A stretch of 64,000 nucleotides of DNA from SB11 sp965249955 (GTDB taxonomy: Bacteria; Bacteroidota; Bacteroidia; UBA8524). Positions 1-9,144 of this stretch are shown here, piece by piece; the stretch's first letter is position 1; every line of letters begins with the position of its first letter. A program made the translations under genes and the position numbers. The notes below the pieces were generated by a model. The model did no database searches and was not told where the DNA came from. It saw only the letters and a program-made list of their open reading frames with translations. The stretch is taken from positions 1,178,001-1,242,000 of the forward strand of contig OZ252261.1 in assembly GCA_965249955.1 (NCBI GenBank). Direction: 5' to 3'.

Positions 1-1033
1 CAAGTAGGTGCCCGGTCATACTTTTTGTACTGCTTATGTTTAGTTTATAAGCATGTTCGCCAAAAACGTGTTTAATAGCTTTTAGCTCGGCTACATCACC
101 CAATGGTGTTGATGTACCGTGTACATTAACGTAATCAATATCTTCAGGTTGCAAGCCTGCATCGTCCAATGCACTTTTCATCACGGCTATTACACCCAAA
201 CCTTCCGGATGTGGAGCTGTGATATGATAAGCATCAGCACTCATACCTCCGCCCACAACTTCAGCATATATTTTTGCTCCGCGGGCTTTGGCGTGTTCGT
301 ATTCTTCTAATATAAGAGTTGCGCTACCTTCGCCCAATACAAAACCATCACGGTCTTTATCAAACGGGCGAGAAGCTGTTTTATAATCGTCGTTGCGTTC
401 GCTAAGGGCTTTCATCGAGTTGAAACCACCAATGGCAGGTTCGTTTACGCAAGCCTCGCTACCGCCTGTAACTATAGCATCAGCTTTCCCAAGCCTGATA
501 TAGTTAAATGAATCTATTAATGAGTGATTTGATGTTGCACACGCTGAAACCGTAGCATAATTAGGGCCACGGAAACCATATTTCATAGATATATGACCTG
601 CCGCAATATCGGCAATCATCATAGGTATAAAAAACGGACTAAATCGCGGTGTTCCATCGCCATTGGCATAAGCTACTACTTCGTGAAAGAAGCTGGTAAG
701 CCCGCCAATGCCCGTACCAAAAATTACCCCAATACGGTCTTTGTTAACTTTTTCAATATCCAGTCCGCTATCGCGCACGGCTTCTTCACTAGATACCATC
801 GCATACTGCGTATATGGATCCATTCTGCGCGCTTCCTTTCTATCGTAATAGTTTAGCACATCAAAATTTTTTATTTCGCAGGCAAACTGCGTTTTAAATT
901 TTGATGCGTCGAAGCGCGTAATTGGGGCGGCTCCACTTACCCCATTTGTTAAACCTTCCCAGTATTCAGGGGCAGTATTTCCAATGGGGGTAAGGGCACC
1001 AATCCCCGTAATCACAACTCTTTTAAGCTGCAT
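1..1033 (-). CDS. fabF: 3-oxoacyl-ACP synthase II, KAS II (3' end cut by window edge)
   Basis: Beta-ketoacyl-ACP synthase that condenses malonyl-ACP with a growing acyl-ACP in cytosolic type II fatty acid synthesis. I translated it by hand from the ATG at 1031-1033 (complement). It begins MQLKRVVITGIGALTPIG, the standard FabF N-terminus, and 344 residues lie inside the window. The catalytic set is visible: Cys165 in VSACATS, His305 in NVHGTSTP, and Lys337 and His342 in STKSMTGH. These are all two residues later than in E. coli FabF (163/303/335/340). The last complete codon is a Leu at 2-4, so only the C-terminal part is missing. It starts 20 bp after acpP ends, on the same strand, and is almost certainly cotranscribed with it. 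Confidence 0.96.
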   Translation of the reverse strand, partial: MQLKRVVITGIGALTPIGNTAPEYWEGLTNGVSGAAPITRFDASKFKTQFACEIKNFDVLNYYDRKEARRMDPYTQYAMVSSEEAVRDSGLDIEKVNKDRIGVIFGTGIGGLTSFFHEVVAYANGDGTPRFSPFFIPMMIADIAAGHISMKYGFRGPNYATVSACATSNHSLIDSFNYIRLGKADAIVTGGSEACVNEPAIGGFNSMKALSERNDDYKTASRPFDKDRDGFVLGEGSATLILEEYEHAKARGAKIYAEVVGGGMSADAYHITAPHPEGLGVIAVMKSALDDAGLQPEDIDYVNVHGTSTPLGDVAELKAIKHVFGEHAYKLNISSTKSMTGHLL

Positions 1034-1053
1034 ACGGGTATAATTTTTTTAAG

Positions 1054-1290
1054 TTATTTGCTATGTTCTTCGATGTAACTGATGGCCTGGCCTACTGTTG
1101 AAATATTTTCAGCTTGGTCATCTGGAATAGAGATGTTGAACTCTTTTTCAAACTCCATGATTAGTTCAACAGTGTCAAGTGAATCAGCACCCAAATCATT
1201 GGTAAAGCTAGCCTCTGTGGTAACTTCGCTCTCTTCAACACTTAATTTATCGATGATAATCGACTTTACTCTTGCAGCGATATCTGACAT
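1054..1290 (-). CDS. acpP: acyl carrier protein
   Basis: Carries acyl chains on a 4'-phosphopantetheine arm during fatty acid synthesis. The 78-residue product has the expected size, is acidic, and carries the attachment motif GADSLD with Ser37. A 21-residue upstream extension of the frame (basic, ending KRRRK) is not ACP-like. The ATG at 1288-1290 is preceded by an AAAGGAGAAG sequence with good spacing, one of the few convincing Shine-Dalgarno sequences in the window, so that start is preferred. It lies directly upstream of fabF in the usual acpP-fabF order. The divergent gene on the other side starts about 100 bp away, so the shared 1291-1390 spacer should hold both promoters. Confidence 0.96.
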   Translation of the reverse strand: MSDIAARVKSIIIDKLSVEESEVTTEASFTNDLGADSLDTVELIMEFEKEFNISIPDDQAENISTVGQAISYIEEHSK

Positions 1291-1391
1291 TTTTCTTCTC
1301 CTTTTTTGGTTAAATTTGAAGCTGCAAATAACTGTTTTTTCAAGTAAAAACACAATAAAAAAAATCTTACCCTATTTTGCCCCCTATACAC

Positions 1392-1835
1392 TTGGCAAAC
1401 ACAAAAAATAAATATCTACAACTTTTTGATAATCAGCACCCCACAGGTGGCGATACTATATTAATGGCGGGAGTAGCTTCGCCACAGAAAGCTTTTAGGC
1501 TGGTATGGCAGCTTAACAAAAGTATTGGTTTACACCTGCAAAGGGTAGAAGATTTATACTTTCAACATAAAAAAGGAGAAGATATTTATATACAATGTTT
1601 TGAGTATACTGACGTAGAATATGAGTATACTTACAGATTGATTGCCAACAAAACAAGTAACAATATCTTAATACCTGAACATAAAAATACTAACTATTTT
1701 TTGCTGGTGAAAGGAGATATGCAAAACGAGGGCTGGCAGCTATTGCTTGGTAATATGAAAAGGATGACATTTGCACTAACAGTGTACGAAGTACACTTAT
1801 TGGATTTAAAAAACAAAGATTATTTATATTTTTGA
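1392..1835 (+). CDS. IPExxxVDY family protein (divergent motif)
   Basis: Small protein of unknown function, of the Bacteroidota family named after its IPExxxVDY motif and commonly found next to pyk. Here the motif reads IPEHKNTNYFLL, so IPE and Tyr are kept but V and D are replaced by T and N. The N-terminal part (KYLQLFD, then a hydrophobic strand, then KAFRLVWQLNKSIGL) fits the family. No ATG precedes KYLQLFD. I chose TTG 1392 (MANTKNKYLQ); TTG 1377 is an alternative, and ATG 1464 would remove the conserved first strand. It ends 13 bp before pyk and is probably cotranscribed with it. Function is not known. Confidence 0.75.
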   Translation: MANTKNKYLQLFDNQHPTGGDTILMAGVASPQKAFRLVWQLNKSIGLHLQRVEDLYFQHKKGEDIYIQCFEYTDVEYEYTYRLIANKTSNNILIPEHKNTNYFLLVKGDMQNEGWQLLLGNMKRMTFALTVYEVHLLDLKNKDYLYF

Positions 1836-1848
1836 TACACAAAACTTT

Positions 1849-3291
1849 ATGAAATACAGACCTAAGTTTAACCGCACAAAAATTATTGCCACTATTGGCC
1901 CTGCAACTTCAAGCTATCAGAAACTTAAAGAGATTATAATAGCAGGTGTGGATGTAATACGCCTCAATTTTTCGCACGGAAAGCACGAAGACCACGAAAA
2001 GGTTTTGAAAAGTGTGCGAAGGATAAATGAAGAACTTGGCTGCAATGTGGGTATTTTGCTTGACTTGCAAGGCCCTAAATTGCGCATTGGTGATGTTGAG
2101 GGCAACAAAATAACTCTTGTGAGCGGAAACGAATTAATAATAACAACCCAAAAATGTATGGGTACGGCTGAAAAGCTTTTTATTGATTTTGAAATGCTGA
2201 CTAAGGATATTAAAAAAGGGCATAAAATATTGTTGGACGATGGAAAGGTGGAGTTGAAAGTTTTGGATGTGATGAATCGCACTGAAATAAAAGCCAAAGT
2301 AATTCATGGCGGCGACCTTTCGTCTAAAAAAGGGTTTAATTTACCTCAAACCAACTTATCTATACCCAGCATAACCAAAAAAGATGTTGCTGATATTGAG
2401 TTTGGGTTGAAACATGATGTGGAGTGGATTGGTTTATCGTTTGTACGTAAGCCTGAAGAGATACACGAGCTTAAAAATATTATTGCACGCCACGAGAAGC
2501 GCACCAAAATTGTTGCTAAAATTGAAAAGCCTGAGGCGGTAAAAAATATTGATGCAATTATTGAGATTACTGATGCTATAATGGTGGCGCGCGGAGATTT
2601 GGGTGTGGAGGTTCCGTTGGAAGAAGTGCCGTTGATACAAAAAGAGATTGTGCGCAAATGTATAAGGGCTTCTAAACCTGTAATTATTGCTACCCAAATG
2701 ATGGAGAGTATGATTACTAACGCTACGCCTACACGTGCCGAAACGAATGATGTGGCCAATGCGGTAATTGATGGTGCTGATGCGGTGATGCTAAGTGCTG
2801 AAACAAGTGTGGGTGCATATCCTGTAGAGGCTATTAAAACTATGGAGCGTATTGTACGCCATATTGAAGACCATGATATTATATATAACAAAAACGAAGG
2901 TCCATCTAACGACGACCACCGTAGTTATATAACTGATGTAATTTGTTTTACAGCTGCACGTATGAGTTTGCATATAAAAAATGCAAAAGCTATAGTATCA
3001 ATGACACGTTCAGGCTATACTGCTTTTAAGTTGGCTAGTTTTAGACCGCGTGCCAGTATATATATATTTACTAACAACCAACCTTTGCTAAATACTTTGA
3101 GTTTGGTTTGGGGTATACGTGGCTTTTACTACGACAAATTTGTTACTACTGATGAGACTATACACGATGTAAACAATATTTTAAAGCAAAAAGGCTATGC
3201 CAAAACGGGCGATATTGTTGTAAACACAGCAAGTATGCCTATACATGAAAAATCTATGACTAATGCTGTGAAGATTAGCAAGGTGGAATAG
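1849..3291 (+). CDS. pyk: pyruvate kinase
   Basis: Catalyses phosphoenolpyruvate + ADP to pyruvate + ATP, the last step of glycolysis, in the cytosol. The 480 residues match the compact bacterial form. Visible landmarks are TKIIATIGPAT at the N-terminus, RLNFSHG, the active-site segment AKIEKPEA with Lys224, the metal/PEP-binding VARGDLGVEVPLEEVP, and TQMMESMI followed by TRAETNDVANAV. The C-terminal regulatory domain is present. The start ATG 1849 fits the family N-terminus (MKYRPKFNRTKIIATIGP). A strong hairpin follows the stop. Confidence 0.97.
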   Translation: MKYRPKFNRTKIIATIGPATSSYQKLKEIIIAGVDVIRLNFSHGKHEDHEKVLKSVRRINEELGCNVGILLDLQGPKLRIGDVEGNKITLVSGNELIITTQKCMGTAEKLFIDFEMLTKDIKKGHKILLDDGKVELKVLDVMNRTEIKAKVIHGGDLSSKKGFNLPQTNLSIPSITKKDVADIEFGLKHDVEWIGLSFVRKPEEIHELKNIIARHEKRTKIVAKIEKPEAVKNIDAIIEITDAIMVARGDLGVEVPLEEVPLIQKEIVRKCIRASKPVIIATQMMESMITNATPTRAETNDVANAVIDGADAVMLSAETSVGAYPVEAIKTMERIVRHIEDHDIIYNKNEGPSNDDHRSYITDVICFTAARMSLHIKNAKAIVSMTRSGYTAFKLASFRPRASIYIFTNNQPLLNTLSLVWGIRGFYYDKFVTTDETIHDVNNILKQKGYAKTGDIVVNTASMPIHEKSMTNAVKISKVE

Positions 3292-3314
3292 TTTTATTAT
3301 CATGTAAAACATAT

Positions 3315-3351
3315 AAAATAGGGGTGCGGCCTACGGCCGCACCCCTATTTT
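3315..3351. terminator. bidirectional rho-independent terminator
   Basis: A perfect 17-bp inverted repeat (3315-3331 with 3335-3351, loop TAC). The stem starts with AAAA and ends with TTTT, so it can work in both directions. It sits between the convergent pyk (plus) and the kelch-like gene (minus). Confidence 0.9.
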
Positions 3352-3371
3352 CTTTATACAAGTATCTGTGG

Positions 3372-4955
3372 TTATTTAATCATCACCTTATGGCTTTGGT
3401 ATACTTGCCCACAACGGATATTTACCATATAAATTCCAGTGGCTAGGCTATCAGTTTCTAGTTTTATAATATTGCTTCCTTCGGTAGTAATGTACGTGTA
3501 GGTATAACCTTTTAATAATCTGCCTGTAATATCAGTTAACCAAATAGAATACTCTTGGGGCTTAGCATTGTTTAGCTCAATTAAAATTTGTTGTTCTTGA
3601 GACGAGTACACCTTTGCACTAAATAGTTGGGGCAATCTTACCTGTACCCCTGTTGAGTTGGTTTGAGGCTTAATGTACACACTATATATGCCTGAATTAG
3701 CTGTGCTTTGTGTTCCATCATTAACAGTAAATATATTACCCGCAGTGCTGCTAATACCGCCTACAATGTAACCTGCTAAAACACTATCGGCAGTAATAGA
3801 GTCAAGATTCAAAATTCCTTCGGCATTAAAGGGTGCTAATGTGCTAGCAATAAACTCTGAACTTGCACCTAAATATCCAGCCATCTCTCCAATTTTTTTC
3901 TCGGTCATGCTACCATCTTGCATACGGGTTACCACACTTATAGTTTTTACAAAGGGTACATTATCATCTTTTAGCAGTTGGTTGTTAGCATCGTAATAAT
4001 ACTGGGCAATACCACCAAAAAACACTGTGCTCATTTGTTTTGCCTTTGCACTGTAAACAGGCAATTGCGCGCTATGGTATTGGCTTAAGTATTGATTGAA
4101 GGTGTTGTTTACACTGTGGCTATTATCTACAATATCAACACTATTTAAAAAAGGCAAATCAACAGTGGGTTGAAACACACCCGACCATATTGTAAACCCT
4201 TTTTTGCCCGACGGAAATATTTGTGGTGTAAGGTTATAATCCCTTCGGTGAAGGTTAGCGGCATCAGTAATACTATCTAGCCAAGTTACACTTAAACTAG
4301 GTGTTGAGCTTACAGTAAAACGCTTTATTTGTTCGGTATATTTTTGAGTATAGGTATTGTTTCCCATAGGGTTATACCGCCCGTCAAACTTATTGCCGCA
4401 TACTAAATAAAATACACCGTCTAACTCTTCAAGATGCCCCCCAGTTACTGCAAAACGAGCATCATTAATTTGATTGAAAAAGGATGTAATAGGTTGTGCA
4501 GTAGTAATGGCAGTAGCCAAGCCCTGCAAATCAACCACTGTTAAATAGGGATAGGTAATATGGTTAACAGCCGTGGCAGAGTAACCATACCCCCCAACTA
4601 TGTATAACTGATTTCCTACTTGTTTAAAGTTCATGTTAGTGCTTTGCAATTGTTCTAACAATGAGGCAGGAAGCGTGCTTATACCGGCTGATTTTACAGT
4701 ATTGGTTGTTGGGTTAACAAGGTATATTGCGGTATTGTTTCCCGCCGCATCAAAGCTGGCAAAAGGTTGACGGCGGTGTAATCCGTCTGTACGACCACCA
4801 ATAAGAAGCCATTGCCCATTAACCTGCCCAAAGGCGAAAGCCTGTATGCCCGGCATAGTATTAATTTGCTTGGGCTGAAGGCTTATGCTAAAATTTTGCG
4901 CAAAAGTACCTATGGGCATTATAAATGCCAAAAAAAACAACTTGAAAACTTTCAT
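3372..4955 (-). CDS. kelch-like beta-propeller protein with T9SS type A sorting domain
   Basis: Predicted secreted protein of 527 aa. I start it at the ATG complement of 4953-4955 (MKVFKLFFLAFIMPIGTFAQ), which gives a clean signal peptide of about 20 residues. An in-frame start 18 codons upstream would spoil the signal peptide, and a promoter-like element at 4979-4986 supports the shorter form. The body has spaced blade-like strands with Gly-Gly pairs (WLLIGGRTDG, LYIVGGYGYS, YLVCGNKFDG, TVFFGGIAQY, GYIVGGISS), which suggests a kelch-type propeller. The last 80 or so residues form a sorting domain (SIWLTDITGRLL, then LATGIYMVNIRCG and a basic end), so export by the type IX system is expected. 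Ligand unknown. Confidence 0.85.
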   Translation of the reverse strand: MKVFKLFFLAFIMPIGTFAQNFSISLQPKQINTMPGIQAFAFGQVNGQWLLIGGRTDGLHRRQPFASFDAAGNNTAIYLVNPTTNTVKSAGISTLPASLLEQLQSTNMNFKQVGNQLYIVGGYGYSATAVNHITYPYLTVVDLQGLATAITTAQPITSFFNQINDARFAVTGGHLEELDGVFYLVCGNKFDGRYNPMGNNTYTQKYTEQIKRFTVSSTPSLSVTWLDSITDAANLHRRDYNLTPQIFPSGKKGFTIWSGVFQPTVDLPFLNSVDIVDNSHSVNNTFNQYLSQYHSAQLPVYSAKAKQMSTVFFGGIAQYYYDANNQLLKDDNVPFVKTISVVTRMQDGSMTEKKIGEMAGYLGASSEFIASTLAPFNAEGILNLDSITADSVLAGYIVGGISSTAGNIFTVNDGTQSTANSGIYSVYIKPQTNSTGVQVRLPQLFSAKVYSSQEQQILIELNNAKPQEYSIWLTDITGRLLKGYTYTYITTEGSNIIKLETDSLATGIYMVNIRCGQVYQSHKVMIK

Positions 4956-4978
4956 ATTCAATGGGTAATTGTGTATAA

Positions 4979-4986
4979 CAAATTTA
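4979..4986 (-). promoter_or_regulatory. Bacteroidota -7 element TAAATTTG
   Basis: The reverse complement reads TAAATTTG (TAnnTTTG), 23 bp upstream of the ATG at 4955. The predicted transcript would start downstream of the longer alternative start codon, which favours the start chosen for the kelch-like gene. Confidence 0.5.
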
Positions 4987-5058
4987 CCAATACAAAAGCC
5001 TATAAACACTGATATTAATCAGGTTTACTAATAAAGAAAAAAAAGTGGGAAAGAGGGT

Positions 5059-6258
5059 TTACAGTCGTTCAAAAATAACAGCACTTCCCTGCCCCACCCC
5101 AATGCACATTGTGGCTAAACCGTATTTAACGTTTTGGCGTTTTTTCATCTCGTGCAATAAGGTGGTACTAATGCGTGCACCGCTGCACCCTAATGGATGA
5201 CCTATGGCAATTGAGCCACCGTTAACGTTTACTTTTTCAGCATCTAAATTCAACTCGCGCATACAAGCTATTGATTGAGATGCAAAGGCTTCGTTTAGTT
5301 CAATTAAATCTAAATCGTTAGTGGTTAAACCTGCACGTTCTAGTGCTTTTTTAGTGGCGGGTATAGGGCCAACACCCATAATTGAGGGAGCTACCCCTGC
5401 AACGGCATACGATACTACACGTGCCATTGGCGTTAGGTTAAACTCTTTTAAAGCCTTTTCACTCACCACCAATAAAGCGGCTGCACCATCGTTTACACCC
5501 GACGAATTTCCTGCGGTAACTGTACCGTCTTTTTTAAACGCAGGTTTTAAACCTCCCAACACTTCTACGCTTGATAGGCGCGGATGTTCATCTTTATCAA
5601 ACATCACCGGCTCACCTTTGCGCTGTGGCACAGGGTAAGCCACCAACTCCTCAGCAAAGCGGTTGGCATCGTGTGCTTTTTTATATTTTTCTTGAGTTTG
5701 ATTTGCAAATTCATCTTGTTCTACACGGCTCACATTCCATTGTTCAGCAACATTCTCAGCAGTTTCGCCCATAGCAAACGGATAATGTAGTTTTGAAAGT
5801 GCCGGATTGGTAAAACGCCAACCAATAGTGGTATCGTAAACCTCGGGCGTACGGTCAAACGCTGAGTATGCTTTTGCCATTACAAATGGGGCACGGCTCA
5901 TGCTTTCAACACCACCTGCAATGTATATATCTCCAATGCCTGCGGCAATGCTTCGAGAGGCTTGCTGTATAGCTTCTAAACCACTGGCACACAAACGATT
6001 AACAGTTACACCGGGCACAGTAGTGGGCAAACCTGCTAAAAGTGCAGCCATACGTGCCACGTTACGATTATCTTCACCCGCCTGATTGGCTGCTCCAAAA
6101 ATTACATCTTCTATTTGGGCAACATCAAAATTGGGGTTACGTTCGATAAGTTTTTTTATTACAAACGCTGCCATATCATCAGGGCGAACACTTGATAAAG
6201 CCCCGCCATATTTACCAACAGGGGTGCGTAGTGCATCAACTATATATACTTGATTCAT
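5059..6258 (-). CDS. acetyl-CoA C-acyltransferase (thiolase, PcaF/PaaJ-like)
   Basis: Thiolase that cleaves 3-oxoacyl-CoA with CoA or runs the reverse condensation. All 399 residues are intact. Visible catalytic residues are Cys90 in VNRLCASG, His354 in IAIGHPLGCSGAR and Cys385 in TMCIGVGQGSA. The N-terminal pattern (RTPVGKYGGALSSVRPDD, then NQAGEDNRNVARMAALLAG) resembles 3-oxoadipyl-CoA thiolases. No other aromatic-degradation gene is nearby, so a general fatty-acid beta-oxidation role is equally possible. It stands alone, with its own -7 element 40 bp upstream. Confidence 0.92.
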   Translation of the reverse strand: MNQVYIVDALRTPVGKYGGALSSVRPDDMAAFVIKKLIERNPNFDVAQIEDVIFGAANQAGEDNRNVARMAALLAGLPTTVPGVTVNRLCASGLEAIQQASRSIAAGIGDIYIAGGVESMSRAPFVMAKAYSAFDRTPEVYDTTIGWRFTNPALSKLHYPFAMGETAENVAEQWNVSRVEQDEFANQTQEKYKKAHDANRFAEELVAYPVPQRKGEPVMFDKDEHPRLSSVEVLGGLKPAFKKDGTVTAGNSSGVNDGAAALLVVSEKALKEFNLTPMARVVSYAVAGVAPSIMGVGPIPATKKALERAGLTTNDLDLIELNEAFASQSIACMRELNLDAEKVNVNGGSIAIGHPLGCSGARISTTLLHEMKKRQNVKYGLATMCIGVGQGSAVIFERL

Positions 6259-6297
6259 ATATTAAAAAAGAATTGCGTGTGGTGTTTTTTGAAGCGG

Positions 6298-6305
6298 CAA
6301 AGATA
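6298..6305 (-). promoter_or_regulatory. -7 element TATCTTTG of the thiolase gene
   Basis: The reverse complement is TATCTTTG, a perfect TAnnTTTG, 40 bp upstream of the thiolase ATG. No clear -33 TTG at standard spacing was seen. Confidence 0.5.
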
Positions 6306-6472
6306 AACCTTTAAAAACAAGGCTTCCAAAAAACAGATGGCATATATTTGCCCACTGCATACAATCTGAAAATACAAAGGGAAATGGCTATCAAAGCCCT
6401 AACAAAAAGTATCGTTTTATACATAAAAAGTATGCATTTCTTATAGGTTTTTCAAGCCTTTGCTAAAAAACC

Positions 6473-6542
6473 GCCACTTAAATAAAATACCCGCCACTTA
6501 TCAAAAATGGGCTGCGGTAAACATTTTGATATTATATCTTTG
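6473..6542 (+). promoter_or_regulatory. LruC1 promoter with two direct repeats
   Basis: Two exact copies of CCGCCACTTA lie 20 bp apart (core GCCACTTA at 6473-6480 and 6493-6500). They are followed by a TAnnTTTG element, TATCTTTG at 6535-6542, 34 bp after the second copy. The same core recurs before the other four LruC genes, which makes a regulator-binding site likely. The rest of the 318-bp gap 6259-6576 holds only this and the thiolase promoter. Confidence 0.55.
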
Positions 6543-6576
6543 TATAGCTATTTAGGAATAAAACTGGAGAACGAAC

Positions 6577-8793
6577 ATGAAATTCAGAAGAATTATATAT
6601 TTAACCCTTTTTGTACCCATGCTGTTTGCTGCTTGCAAACGCGACCATAATTTTGGGGGCAAAAACGGGTTGGGCGACGAGCCAACTGCTTCTATTAACA
6701 TTACTGATCCCGATAAATTGATTATCCCCGAAAGTTTCAATTTTGAGACTACTAAAAACTTAGAAGTATACGTAAAGGTATCAAACTTTAGTTATCCGGG
6801 CGAGTTGTTCCGTATTAACGTTTATATTGATGAACCTTCTACGGGTAAACTTACTACTGCGGGTATGACCGATGATAACGGCGAGTACTATACTCCTGTT
6901 CGTGTGGCCAGAGATTTAGAATACATTTATATTGAAAAAGTAGACAACCTTGGTAATAAGGTACAAGAAAAGGTACAAGCCAATCTTTTTGTTAAAACTT
7001 TATTTACTGATGGCGTTAAAAAAGCACCATACAATTTTCGCAAAGCAAGCTCGGGTATCGATTGCAATACAGGCTGCACACAAAGCTATAACAACCACAC
7101 CGGAAATATTATTATAAACTCAGGAGAGATTGCCTGTGTTACAGGAACGTACAGCGGAAATATAACCTTAAACGGAACAGGTATACTTAAATTTTGCGGT
7201 ACGGGTACTATTGATTCTTTAGTGCTAAACAGCACAGCGCGTGCCTATATTTTGGATGATGCCGTAGCCACAGTTGGCCGTATTATTAGCAATAGTTCTA
7301 GCACCGAGTTTACCAACTGGAGTGATAGTCTTATATCTAACCATTGTGCAACTGCTAATAGCATTGCCGAAAATCACGGTAAATTTTATATACAATGTAG
7401 CTTAACCGTAAGCTCTACGGGTACATTTAATAATTTTGGAGAGTTGTACGTTACAGGCCATGTTGAAAACAGTGGCGAACTTACCAACTACCACTATATT
7501 AATGTTAACGACTATGTAACCATTAACACAGGTGGAAAGCTAAACAACTATTGCAACTTTACAGCCAAATCGAACTTTACACTTAATGGAGATTTATCTA
7601 GCAATAGCTATACAAAAGTGGCGGGTACTATGCTTATAAATAGCGGAGCTAAAGCAACCCTAAGTCAAAAAGCATACTTAAGCACAACAAACCTTACTAA
7701 CTATGGTCAAATAAAAACTACCGGTTCTGCAACCAATATTATAAAAGTAACCGGCGTAAGTAATTTAGCTAGCGGAAGCAGTATTGCTGCAAAAATACAA
7801 CTGTGTGATGCTAATGGAGTAGAGGTTAACAATGGTACATTTTTAGGCTCGCTATCGTGCGGAGGCTACTTGGCCACCAGCCTTTGCAATATTGAAGGTT
7901 TTGGATCGTATGTAGTGCCTGATGCTGATGGAGATGGCATAGCTGATGTACTGGATGATTATCCTAACGATGCTACCCGTGCCTTTAACCAATTTTACCC
8001 TTGTGCAACTACCTGTTCGAACTTTGCATTTGAAGATTTATGGCCATCGAAAGGTGATTACGACTATAACGACCACGTGGTAGCATATAACCTTCAAAAA
8101 GTATTTAGCCCTGATAGAAAAATTGTTGACTTTAAACTAAAAATTAAACCCCGTGCAGTTGGCGCAGGCATGCAAAATGGTTTAGGCTTTAGTTTAGATA
8201 ATGTACCCCCAAGTGCAGTACTAAATGTAACAGGGCAAGTACTTACCACAGGTAAAATATCACTTAATGCCAACAAAACTGAAGCAAACCAATCTCATGC
8301 AGTAATTATAGCATACGATACTCCCGAGCCGTTTTTGCACCGTGGTGGAGGCTCAATGTTTAATACAATACAAGATAACCCAAGAGGAGCATCTGATACA
8401 TCATATATAGGTGTAACATTTTTATCAAAATTGGCCGATAGCTTGGTGCCGTTTACTGAGTTTAACCCATTTTTGATAGCAAATTGCCCCAATACACGCG
8501 GTATAGAAATACACTTACCCAACCGCAAACCTACTGACTTGGCCAACCAAAGTTTGTTTGGCACAAGTGCTGATGCTTCTAACCCGGCAACAGGTCGCTA
8601 CTACAAAACAGCACAGGGAATGCCTTGGGCAATTGAAATACCTGAGGACTTTAACTACCCACAAGAAAAAATAAGTATACTTAATTGCTATAACTATTTT
8701 GACGATTGGGCGGCATCAGGTGGTACTGCATACCCCAACTGGTTTAGAAACTTTGGAGCTTATGTGGATAATACCAAACTGTTTAGATTCTAA
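6577..8793 (+). CDS. LruC domain-containing lipoprotein 1
   Basis: Predicted outer-membrane lipoprotein, 738 aa. The signal peptide ends in the lipobox FAAC with Cys20, followed by KRD. Residues about 35-150 form a conserved N-terminal domain shared by all five copies (SFNFETTKNLEVYVKV, then FRINVYIDEPSTGKL). A Cys-pair motif (CNTGCT) opens a repeat-rich beta core at about 165-425 with many Asn/Gly/Tyr strands. The core closes at a second Cys block (LCDANGVEVNNGT). A calcium-type DxDxDG segment (DADGDGIADVLDDYPNDATRAF, abbreviated as DADGDGIAD) at about 447 opens the LruC/DUF4842 domain, which runs to the end (FEDLWPSKGDYDYND, then GSMFNTIQ). This is the most divergent member of the array. 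Function is unknown; surface adhesion or recognition is an inference. Confidence 0.88.
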   Translation: MKFRRIIYLTLFVPMLFAACKRDHNFGGKNGLGDEPTASINITDPDKLIIPESFNFETTKNLEVYVKVSNFSYPGELFRINVYIDEPSTGKLTTAGMTDDNGEYYTPVRVARDLEYIYIEKVDNLGNKVQEKVQANLFVKTLFTDGVKKAPYNFRKASSGIDCNTGCTQSYNNHTGNIIINSGEIACVTGTYSGNITLNGTGILKFCGTGTIDSLVLNSTARAYILDDAVATVGRIISNSSSTEFTNWSDSLISNHCATANSIAENHGKFYIQCSLTVSSTGTFNNFGELYVTGHVENSGELTNYHYINVNDYVTINTGGKLNNYCNFTAKSNFTLNGDLSSNSYTKVAGTMLINSGAKATLSQKAYLSTTNLTNYGQIKTTGSATNIIKVTGVSNLASGSSIAAKIQLCDANGVEVNNGTFLGSLSCGGYLATSLCNIEGFGSYVVPDADGDGIADVLDDYPNDATRAFNQFYPCATTCSNFAFEDLWPSKGDYDYNDHVVAYNLQKVFSPDRKIVDFKLKIKPRAVGAGMQNGLGFSLDNVPPSAVLNVTGQVLTTGKISLNANKTEANQSHAVIIAYDTPEPFLHRGGGSMFNTIQDNPRGASDTSYIGVTFLSKLADSLVPFTEFNPFLIANCPNTRGIEIHLPNRKPTDLANQSLFGTSADASNPATGRYYKTAQGMPWAIEIPEDFNYPQEKISILNCYNYFDDWAASGGTAYPNWFRNFGAYVDNTKLFRF

Positions 8794-8816
8794 TCAAAAT
8801 ACTACACCTTATATAT

Positions 8817-8850
8817 ATAGCCTTTTGCACTTGTGCAAAAGGCTATTTTA
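8817..8850 (+). terminator. LruC1 terminator
   Basis: A 14-bp stem (8817-8830 with 8833-8846) is followed by TTTTA, 23 bp after the LruC1 stop. The remaining 8851-9040 spacer shows no gene. Confidence 0.85.
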
Positions 8851-9040
8851 TGTTTAAAGCAGACGAAACACCTTCACACCCCTTGCTATTAAAGGGTTTC
8901 ACCATTCACATAAAAAAACGCCCCACTGGACACAAAAGCCAAAAAACCTAGCATTATCAAGGGTTACAGAAGATTTTAATAAAAATAAGAAACAAAACCG
9001 TAGTTATTAACATACTTTTTGTGCTTTATCCACGATATAC

Positions 9041-9110
9041 GCCACTTATATAATATATCCCCCACCCGTTAAAAACTTATAGGCTAACAGTACACTAGAG
9101 TATACTTTTG
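9041..9110 (+). promoter_or_regulatory. LruC2 promoter region
   Basis: GCCACTTA at 9041-9048 lies 54 bp before TACTTTTG (TAnnTTTG) at 9103-9110. This is the same distance as the distal copy before LruC1. The position 20 bp downstream keeps only CCAC. Confidence 0.5.
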
Positions 9111-9144
9111 TTTTGTCAAGTAAGACTAACTAACGCGAATTACG

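Noticed and set aside
1054..1353. Longer 99-residue acyl carrier protein
   Set aside because: The extra 21 residues are basic and unlike any ACP. The internal ATG at 1288-1290 has a good ribosome binding site.
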